Positions 57,480 through 64,000 of a stretch of 64,000 bases of DNA are shown here, piece by piece; position 1 is the first letter of the stretch; each line of letters starts with the position of its first letter. The notes under the pieces are model-generated. The model did no database searches and had not been told where the DNA came from. It saw only the letters and a list, made by a program, of their open reading frames with translations. The DNA is taken from NCBI RefSeq assembly GCF_030010375.1, contig NZ_JASCRY010000003.1, forward strand, positions 372,001 to 436,000, written 5' to 3'. Position numbers and translations under genes: made by a program. This DNA comes from Flavobacterium yafengii (lineage in GTDB: Bacteria > Bacteroidota > Bacteroidia > Flavobacteriales > Flavobacteriaceae).

Positions 57480-58676
57480 ATGTATTTTATTTTAAAAAAA
57501 AATATTTATTTTTTAATGCTAATGGTTACTATCAGTTGCTATTCTCATTCAGAAGATAACAGTGCAAAGAAAAGAATCTCAATTGATTCTGTAAAAATTA
57601 AAACAGGTGCTGATAATTATATAAAACACCTCCCTTTGTTACAAAATAAAAAGGTTGGAATAGTTACTAATCAGACTGGGATTCTAACAAACAAAATCCA
57701 TCTGGTAGATTTTTTATTAGAAAAAAAAATAGCCATCCAAACTATTTTTGCTCCTGAACACGGGTTTAGAGGAACTGCTGATGCCGGTGAACATATCGTT
57801 GATGGAAAAGATGCCAAAACCGGACTCTCAATTATTTCTCTTTACGGTGATAATAAAAAGCCAAACGCAACTCAATTAGTTGGGATTGACATTGTGTTAT
57901 TTGATTTACAAGATGTTGGAGCACGTTTTTACACGTACATTTCGTCTCTGCACTATGTCATGGAAGCCTGCGCAGAAAACGGAATTCCTCTTGTAATTCT
58001 AGACAGACCAAACCCTAATGGGAGTATCATAGATGGTCCACTTTTAGAAAAAGAATTTACCAGTTTTGTAGGCATGCACCCTATTCCACTCCTTCACGGA
58101 ATGACTATCGGGGAATATGCACAAATGATAAATGGAGAAAAATGGCTTAAAAACGGGGCACAATGCAAATTGACCGTTATTCCTTGTCTTGATTATAATC
58201 GAAAAATGGAATATAGTTTACCCCAAAAACCATCTCCAAATTTACCAAATGACCAATCCATAAATCTGTACGCGAGTTTGTGCTTGTTTGAAGGGACTAA
58301 TGTAAGTGTGGGCCGCGGAACCGAAAAACAATTTCAAATTTATGGTTCTCCTTTTTTAACGAAAAGCACTTTTACTTTTACTCCAAAACCAAATTTCGGA
58401 GCCAAAGACCCGCTTTATAATGGAAAAGAGTGTTTTGGTGAAGATTTAACGGCTTACCCTAAACTAACTCGATTAGAACTAAAATGGTTAATTAAAGCCT
58501 ATCAAAATACCAGTGACAAAACGAAATTCTTCAATCCTTTTTTTACAAAACTTGCTGGGACAAAAAAATTACAGCAGCAAATTGAAAGCGGAATTTCAGA
58601 AAATAAAATAAGAAAAAGTTGGAAAAATGGATTAACAGCTTTTAAAAAAATGCGCATGAAGTATGTAATCTATTAA
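57480..58676 (+). CDS. namZ: exo-beta-N-acetylmuramidase NamZ-like (DUF1343) lipoprotein
   Basis: The 398-residue protein starts with a lipoprotein-like signal (lipobox TISC, Cys20). The DUF1343 fold follows: 'KKVGIVTNQTGI', 'TIFAPEHGFRGTADAGEHIV', 'IDIVLFDLQDVGARFYTYIS', 'LVILDRPNPNG', 'SPNLPNDQSINLYASLCLFE' and 'GTNVSVGRGTEKQFQIYGSP'. The family includes NamZ of Bacillus subtilis, which removes terminal MurNAc from peptidoglycan fragments. Its place before MurQ supports the same activity here. The likely site is periplasm or membrane-anchored. Confidence 0.9.
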   Translation: MYFILKKNIYFLMLMVTISCYSHSEDNSAKKRISIDSVKIKTGADNYIKHLPLLQNKKVGIVTNQTGILTNKIHLVDFLLEKKIAIQTIFAPEHGFRGTADAGEHIVDGKDAKTGLSIISLYGDNKKPNATQLVGIDIVLFDLQDVGARFYTYISSLHYVMEACAENGIPLVILDRPNPNGSIIDGPLLEKEFTSFVGMHPIPLLHGMTIGEYAQMINGEKWLKNGAQCKLTVIPCLDYNRKMEYSLPQKPSPNLPNDQSINLYASLCLFEGTNVSVGRGTEKQFQIYGSPFLTKSTFTFTPKPNFGAKDPLYNGKECFGEDLTAYPKLTRLELKWLIKAYQNTSDKTKFFNPFFTKLAGTKKLQQQIESGISENKIRKSWKNGLTAFKKMRMKYVIY

Positions 58677-58785
58677 ATAAATGCTTGTTTATTTTCAAAT
58701 AAAACTAGGACACTGTTTTAATGAAATACAACATTGAATCTGGCCTACAAAAAATAAAAAATCTCTAATCAGTAAAAAATAAGAA

Positions 58786-59613
58786 ATGGCAAAAATTAAT
58801 CCCGATACAGAACAAGAATCGCTCTATTCGAACTTAGATAAAATGAGTACTAATGAACTACTCTCTAATATAAATAATGAAGATAAAAAAGTAGCGGATA
58901 TAATAGAAAAACAAATTCCCAATATTGAAAAATTAGTGGATATTATTGTGTCTAAAATGAAACTTGGTGGAAGACTATTTTATATCGGCGCGGGTACATC
59001 CGGAAGAATCGGTATTCTTGATGCTTCAGAATGTCCGCCTACTTTTGGAGTTCCGGACAATTGGATTATTGGCATCATTGCAGGTGGCGACTCAGCTATT
59101 AGAAAAGCAGTAGAAAATGCCGAGGATGACATTGATCAAGCCTGGAGAGATTTGTCAGCCTACGACATTTCGAGTTTAGATGTGGTTATAGGAATTGCAG
59201 CTTCGGGAAATACTCCTTATGTTATTGGCGGATTAAAAAAAGCGAAAGAAAACAATATCGCAACTGGAAGTATTTCCTGTAATAGTGAAAGTCTGATTTC
59301 AAAACAAGCTGATTATCCTATAGAATTGATTGTAGGTCCAGAGTTTCTTACCGGAAGCACGAGAATGAAAGCTGGAACATCACAAAAATTAGTTTTAAAT
59401 ATGATCTCAACATCTGTTATGATTAAACTAGGGCGTATTTATGGCAACAAAATGATCGACATGCAATTGTCTAATAAAAAACTAGTACAAAGAGGTGTTG
59501 AAATGATTGTAGAAGAACTACACATTAGCGAGAAATTAGCTTCTGAATTACTAAAAAAACACAAAAGTGTCAGAGCCGTTTTACTGGCTGAAAATAAAAA
59601 TCTAGAAATTTAA
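58786..59613 (+). CDS. murQ: N-acetylmuramic acid 6-phosphate etherase
   Basis: The 275-residue SIS-domain protein matches MurQ closely: 'LFYIGAGTSGRIGILDASEC', 'PPTFGVPDNWIIGIIAGGD', 'AIRKAVENAEDDIDQAWRDL', 'VVIGIAASGNTPYVIGGLKK' and 'EFLTGSTRMKAGTSQKLVLN'. It cleaves the lactyl ether of MurNAc-6-P to GlcNAc-6-P plus D-lactate in the cytoplasm. The Glu in 'DASECPP' and the later 'AEDD' Glu are the expected catalytic acids. The MurNAc kinase that must precede it is not in this window and may lie downstream. Confidence 0.95.
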   Translation: MAKINPDTEQESLYSNLDKMSTNELLSNINNEDKKVADIIEKQIPNIEKLVDIIVSKMKLGGRLFYIGAGTSGRIGILDASECPPTFGVPDNWIIGIIAGGDSAIRKAVENAEDDIDQAWRDLSAYDISSLDVVIGIAASGNTPYVIGGLKKAKENNIATGSISCNSESLISKQADYPIELIVGPEFLTGSTRMKAGTSQKLVLNMISTSVMIKLGRIYGNKMIDMQLSNKKLVQRGVEMIVEELHISEKLASELLKKHKSVRAVLLAENKNLEI

Positions 59614-59677
59614 TAAACAAACTATTTTAAAGTCTGTTACAGATTCATAAAAAACAATAAACCTATAAAGATACAAA

Positions 59678-61186
59678 ATGACTCCAAGTGCAATCCTAAT
59701 CCTTATCATCGTTTATTTCGCAACATTATTCTACATCTCGCATAGAGTCAGCAAAAAAGATGATGGGAATGATGCTTTTTTCACCGCCAATAAAAATTCA
59801 AAATGGTATTTAGTTGCTTTTGGGATGATAGGAACCGCTCTTTCGGGAGTAACTTTTATATCTGTTCCGGGAGAAGTAGGCGCCGCCAGTGGCGAACAAT
59901 TCAAATATTTTCAGTTTGTATTGGGTAATGCTATCGGATTTATAATAATTACAAAGTTATTATTACCCCTATATTACAGAATGAATCTAACCTCGATTTA
60001 TGGATATATAGAACAGAGAATGGGGCTTTACAGCTATAAAACAGCAGCCACTATCTTCTTGATTAGCAGAACGGTAAGTTCTGCGTTCAGGCTCTATTTA
60101 GTGGTAATAGTATTACAGCGTTTCGTATTTGATTACTATCATATTCCGTTTGCATTAACTGTATTAATCTCCTTACTACTCATTTTCTCTTACACTTACA
60201 GAGGTGGATTGAAAACAATTATTATTACGGATACCTTGCAGACTTTTTTCCTTGTGACATCGGTTTTCCTTACCATCTATTTTATTTGCGACAGTATGAA
60301 TTTAAGTGCCGTTAGTGCTTTCAATGAAGTTAAAAACAGTAATTATTCACAAATATTTTTCTTTGATGATTTCCTAGGAAGTAAATTTCATTTTGTAAAA
60401 CAAATATTAGGAGGAATGTTTGTAACTATAGCCATGACTGGACTGGATCAAGATTTAATGCAAAAAAATCTGAGCTGCAAAAACATTGGTGATGCACAAA
60501 AAAACATGTTTACCTTTACAGGAATCTTCGTTATAATCAATATTTTCTTTTTAAGTGTTGGTGCCCTACTATATATTTATGCTGAAAAAAACGGAATTGC
60601 AATCCCTGTTGATTTAATTACAAATAAACCCAGAACCGATTTGCTTTTTCCTGAAATCGCATTGAATCATTTATCAACAATTCCCGCAATTATATTTTTA
60701 TTAGGGATTATTGCAGCCACTTTTGCCACTACCGATTCTGCTCTGACGGCTTTAACGACCTCTTTTTGCGTCGATTTTTTGGGAATGGGCAAAGCCGAAA
60801 ATAGCCATAAACAAAATACCGTACGTAAAAGGCATATTGTTCACATCAGTTTTTCAGCATTAATCTTCTTAGTAATACTCATTTTTAATTCAATCAATGA
60901 TAGTTCTGTCGTTGGGATGATATTCAAGGTTGCTTCTTATACTTATGGCCCATTATTAGGATTATATGCTTTTGGCCTGTTTCAAAAATCAAGAAACGTA
61001 AATGATAAATTAGTCCCATTTATATGTCTATTAGCTCCTTTCTTAACGTATATAATAAATGAAAACTCTAAAATATTGTTTTCGGGTTATGTATTTGATA
61101 ATGAATTAATAGTACTAAACGGACTCTTAACTTACATCGGACTATTCGTAACAAGTTCCCATAGCATTAAAAAAATTAGTTTTTAA
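59678..61186 (+). CDS. sodium:solute symporter, putative MurNAc/amino-sugar transporter
   Basis: The 502-residue protein has ~13 membrane helices with SSS family marks: the N-terminal 'FFTANKNSKWYLVAFGMIGT', 'SGVTFISVPGEVGAASGEQF', 'YRGGLKTIIITDTLQTFFLV' and 'GLDQDLMQKNLSCKN'. SSS carriers move sugars, sialic acid or similar solutes with Na+. Its place between murQ and a NagZ-type enzyme suggests MurNAc, GlcNAc or a disaccharide as substrate; this is an inference from context. Confidence 0.9.
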   Translation: MTPSAILILIIVYFATLFYISHRVSKKDDGNDAFFTANKNSKWYLVAFGMIGTALSGVTFISVPGEVGAASGEQFKYFQFVLGNAIGFIIITKLLLPLYYRMNLTSIYGYIEQRMGLYSYKTAATIFLISRTVSSAFRLYLVVIVLQRFVFDYYHIPFALTVLISLLLIFSYTYRGGLKTIIITDTLQTFFLVTSVFLTIYFICDSMNLSAVSAFNEVKNSNYSQIFFFDDFLGSKFHFVKQILGGMFVTIAMTGLDQDLMQKNLSCKNIGDAQKNMFTFTGIFVIINIFFLSVGALLYIYAEKNGIAIPVDLITNKPRTDLLFPEIALNHLSTIPAIIFLLGIIAATFATTDSALTALTTSFCVDFLGMGKAENSHKQNTVRKRHIVHISFSALIFLVILIFNSINDSSVVGMIFKVASYTYGPLLGLYAFGLFQKSRNVNDKLVPFICLLAPFLTYIINENSKILFSGYVFDNELIVLNGLLTYIGLFVTSSHSIKKISF

Positions 61187-61240
61187 ATCACATTAAAAAC
61201 ACAAATAATTGACCAATCAATTGCTCCAAAAAATAATTAG

Positions 61241-64000
61241 ATGAAAAATTACTTTATAAAGATTAGCCTCTACACCGCATTTATATTTTTGATTACCAAT
61301 TGTGCTGTTTCTAAAAAAACCAATACAATTACCGCTTTAAAAAAAGCTTCCTTTTCAGAAGAAATAGACATTTATGTTCCTAAAAGTAAATCAGAAAGAA
61401 AGACTTTTTTTAAAAATTCTGAAAGTGAAACGAATTGGGTTGACAGTATTTACAACAAAATGTCGAGTCGAGAAAAAATAGGCCAATTGTATATGATTTC
61501 AGCTTATTCTAATAAAGATTCTGTTCACGAAAATGAAGTTAACGCCCTAATCGAAGAATATAAAGTTGGTGGAATCCTTTTTTTTCAAGGTGGACCAATG
61601 CGTCAAGCGAAATTAACTAATGCGTATCAGTCTAAATCTGATGTCCCATTATTTATTGCAATAGATGCCGAATGGGGATTGAGCATGCGATTAGATTCTA
61701 CCTATCGGTATCCTTGGAACATGACTTTGGGAGCGATCGAAGATCTAAGTTTAATTGAGAAAGTTGGTAAAAACATGGGGAATGAGAACAAGCGAATGGG
61801 AATCCATTTTAATTTTGCTCCAGTTCTTGACATCAACACCAATCCAAAAAACCCAATTATTGGCAACCGTTCTTTTGGTGAAGATAAAACTAATGTTAGC
61901 GACAAAGCCATCGCCTACATGAAAGGCGTTCAAGGTCAAGGTGTTTTCAGTACCGGAAAACATTTTCCAGGACACGGAGATACGGCTGCCGATTCGCATC
62001 ATACATTGCCTTTGGTTGATTTTTCAAAAGAACGAATCGATTTGGTGGAACTGTATCCTTACAAAAGAATATTCGATGAAGGTTTGGTCTCCGTTATGGT
62101 TGGACACCTTGAAATTCCTAGTTTAGATCCTAGAAAAAATCTGCCTTCTTCCGCTTCGTATAATGTAGTAACCAACTTGCTTCAAAAGCAACTGGGTTTT
62201 GAAGGATTGATTTTTACAGATGGTTTAGCCATGAAAGGCGCCACAGATTTCCTAGGTCCTGGTGATCTTGAATTAACTGTAATTCTTGCTGGAAATGACA
62301 TTTTACTTGGTCCAGTAGACGTACAGGCAGGTTTCGAAAAACTAGAAACAGCCTACAAAAATGGAATTCTTACCGAAGAACGTTTGGCTTATTCGGTAAA
62401 AAAAATATTGCGTTATAAGTACAAAGCGGGATTGAATAAATACAAGCCTATTGCTTTAGAAAACTTAGTTCAAGACATCAATCCTTCAGAAAATGATGCT
62501 TTACATTATAAATTGTATGAAAATGCAATCACTGTTTTAAAAAATGAAAAGAAAATACTTCCTATCAAAAATTTAGATCAGAAAATTGCATACGTAAAAC
62601 TGGGAGATGATGTCAACAGCACTTTTGTCACTACATTAAAAAAATATACCGAAGTGACAGAAATATCTAACACCAATATTGACAGTTTAAACACCGAATT
62701 AAAAAAATACAATACTGTTATCATTGGTTTCCATAAATTAAACAAAACCTGGGAAAAACAGAATTTTACCGAAACTGAATTGCTTTGGTTACAAAAAATT
62801 GCAAAGCACAACAAAGTAATTTTAGATATTTTTACAAAACCTTATTCCCTATTGCCAATCAATACTTTTGATGATATTGAAGGATTAGTAGTTTCCTACC
62901 AAAACTCTGATATAAGTCAGGTGGTTTCAGCAGAATTACTATTTGGAGCTATAGAAGCCAAAGGAAAATTACCCGTATCCATTAATTCATCCTTCCATAT
63001 AAATGAGGGCTTATCAACCAAAAAATTAAACCGTTTGGGTTTTACAACCCCAGAAAATGAAGGAATGAATCCATTGATTTTATCTAAAATCGATGCTATA
63101 GCCCAAAAAGCAATTGATGGTAAAATGACTCCTGGAATGCAGGTGCTTGTCGCTCGAAAAGGAAATGTCATTTTCCAGAAATCCTATGGTTACCATACCT
63201 ATGATAATACTACGAAAGTTTCCAATTCAGACTTATATGATGTAGCCTCGATTTCAAAAATGATTTCAACTCTGCCTAACGTGATGCAATTATACGATCA
63301 AAATAAAGTGAATCTGGATACCAAATTAAAAAAAATGGTTCCCCTTTTTTCTAAAACAAATAAAGAAAACATCAACTTCAAGGATTTACTGACACACTAT
63401 GCTGGGCTTCAGGCTTGGATTCCATTTTACAAAGCAACTTTGGACACCGAAAACAAACCTTTGGAAAAATACTATCATAAAATAGCTGACTCCCAATTTT
63501 CCACAAAAGTAGCCGACGGTCTTTTTATTAGAAATGATTATCACGATACCATAATGAAAATCATTGCAAATAGTCCATTGGCAATTAAAAGAGAATACAA
63601 ATACAGCGATTTCACCTTCATTATCCTGAAAGAATACCTCGAAAGAAAAACTAAAAAGAAATTAGAAGTTTTAAGCCAAAAAAAATTTTACAGCTCACTT
63701 GGAATGAATAATACGCTTTACAATCCCTTAGAAAGAGTTGATAAAAATAGAATTGCACCGACTGAAGTTGATAATTATTTTAGACATCAGGTTGTTCGGG
63801 GATACGTTCACGATATGGCAGCGGCAATGGAAGGTGGAATAGCGGGTCATGCCGGAATTTTTTCTAACGCTATGGATGTTGCCAAAATGATGCAGCTGTT
63901 TTTACAAAAAGGAAATTACGGCAATAAGCAATATTTTTCCGAAAAAACATTCGATGCCTTCAATACTTCCTATTACAGTTCTGAAGGAGTTCATAGAGGT
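61241..64000 (+). CDS. GH3 beta-N-acetylglucosaminidase (NagZ-type) fused to serine hydrolase domain, runs off window
   Basis: At least 920 residues, with the 3' end beyond the window. It starts with a lipoprotein signal (lipobox ITNC, Cys21). The GH3 domain (about 65-400) has 'FNFAPVLDINTNPKNPIIGN', the NagZ signature 'GKHFPGHGDTAADSHHTLPL' (catalytic His) and nucleophile Asp in 'IFTDGLAMKGA'. A GH3 C-terminal domain follows to ~600. From ~620 a class C beta-lactamase-like domain begins: 'GMQVLVARKGNVIFQKSYGY', SISK in 'DVASISKMISTLP', YSD in 'YKYSDFTFIIL' and 'GIAGHAGIFSNAMDVAKM'. GH3 would release GlcNAc from muropeptides; the second domain may trim peptides. This architecture is known in Bacteroidota. 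Confidence 0.92.
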   Translation, partial: MKNYFIKISLYTAFIFLITNCAVSKKTNTITALKKASFSEEIDIYVPKSKSERKTFFKNSESETNWVDSIYNKMSSREKIGQLYMISAYSNKDSVHENEVNALIEEYKVGGILFFQGGPMRQAKLTNAYQSKSDVPLFIAIDAEWGLSMRLDSTYRYPWNMTLGAIEDLSLIEKVGKNMGNENKRMGIHFNFAPVLDINTNPKNPIIGNRSFGEDKTNVSDKAIAYMKGVQGQGVFSTGKHFPGHGDTAADSHHTLPLVDFSKERIDLVELYPYKRIFDEGLVSVMVGHLEIPSLDPRKNLPSSASYNVVTNLLQKQLGFEGLIFTDGLAMKGATDFLGPGDLELTVILAGNDILLGPVDVQAGFEKLETAYKNGILTEERLAYSVKKILRYKYKAGLNKYKPIALENLVQDINPSENDALHYKLYENAITVLKNEKKILPIKNLDQKIAYVKLGDDVNSTFVTTLKKYTEVTEISNTNIDSLNTELKKYNTVIIGFHKLNKTWEKQNFTETELLWLQKIAKHNKVILDIFTKPYSLLPINTFDDIEGLVVSYQNSDISQVVSAELLFGAIEAKGKLPVSINSSFHINEGLSTKKLNRLGFTTPENEGMNPLILSKIDAIAQKAIDGKMTPGMQVLVARKGNVIFQKSYGYHTYDNTTKVSNSDLYDVASISKMISTLPNVMQLYDQNKVNLDTKLKKMVPLFSKTNKENINFKDLLTHYAGLQAWIPFYKATLDTENKPLEKYYHKIADSQFSTKVADGLFIRNDYHDTIMKIIANSPLAIKREYKYSDFTFIILKEYLERKTKKKLEVLSQKKFYSSLGMNNTLYNPLERVDKNRIAPTEVDNYFRHQVVRGYVHDMAAAMEGGIAGHAGIFSNAMDVAKMMQLFLQKGNYGNKQYFSEKTFDAFNTSYYSSEGVHRG

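Noticed and set aside
1..64000. tRNA, rRNA or CRISPR
   Set aside because: No cloverleaf-like segment, rRNA motif or regularly spaced repeat array was noticed on reading both strands; a covariance search was not possible.

Overview
The window is AT-rich, densely coding DNA from a member of the Bacteroidota, most probably a Flavobacterium or close relative. The evidence is a SusC/SusD pair, a second TonB receptor with a DUF4249 lipoprotein, LytTR two-component systems, DUF3570/DUF4266/DUF6943 proteins, TAnnTTTG-like promoter boxes and short lysine-rich signal peptides ending near SQ/GQ. No rRNA, tRNA or CRISPR array was seen.

Layout. (1) 1-5.7 kb: secreted and outer-membrane proteins of unknown role, then a four-PAS histidine kinase overlapping a stand-alone receiver. 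(2) 5.8-12.9 kb is a graveyard: a serine-hydrolase/TPR pseudogene, an IS66 element with a broken tnpC, a Crp/Fnr pseudogene, an IS5-type transposase relic and a 5'-truncated serine hydrolase. (3) 13-16.4 kb: a LytS/LytTR pair divergent from a C1 (bleomycin-hydrolase-like) peptidase. (4) 16.6-28.9 kb holds an intact PadR / HAAS membrane protein / serine hydrolase / LytS / LytTR / DoxX module (22.5-27.5 kb), a decayed second copy of its kinase and regulator (16.6-18.7 kb), two Crp/Fnr regulators, a dead tyrosine recombinase, and a broken second copy of the C1 peptidase interrupted by a broken AhpD-like gene. With the fragment at 11.3-12.9 kb, parts of the module exist in three copies. (5) 29-36.2 kb: TonB receptor plus DUF4249 lipoprotein, then DUF4386, DinB, GyrI-like, DUF1801 and serine-hydrolase genes, some separated by a ~130-bp structured repeat. 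(6) 36.7-40.6 kb: a probable extracytoplasmic redox operon (thioredoxin-fold protein, ApbE, DUF4266, DUF3570). (7) 40.7-48.4 kb: an intact DDE insertion sequence, large hairpins and four consecutive disabled genes.

(8) 48.6-64 kb is the most coherent part: an amino-sugar/peptidoglycan salvage locus. A NagB-deaminase/PIG-L fusion and a DeoR-type repressor lie on the minus strand. Divergent from them run SusC, SusD, a DUF4397 lipoprotein, a NamZ-type exo-muramidase (DUF1343), MurQ etherase, a sodium:solute symporter and a GH3 (NagZ)/beta-lactamase-fold lipoprotein that runs off the window end. The sequence TTGCGTTATTT occurs upstream of both nagB and susC and is a candidate repressor operator. 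The inferred flow is capture of wall fragments by SusCD, trimming by NamZ and NagZ, uptake of MurNAc, phosphorylation by a kinase not in this window, MurQ cleavage to GlcNAc-6-P and D-lactate, deacetylation (possibly by the PIG-L domain) and deamination to fructose-6-P. A truncated FAD-oxidase gene next to nagB resembles D-lactate dehydrogenases.

All calls come from reading the sequence and recalled family features; no database search was run. The many frameshifts and nonsense codons are described as seen; some could be assembly errors, especially those at homopolymers.
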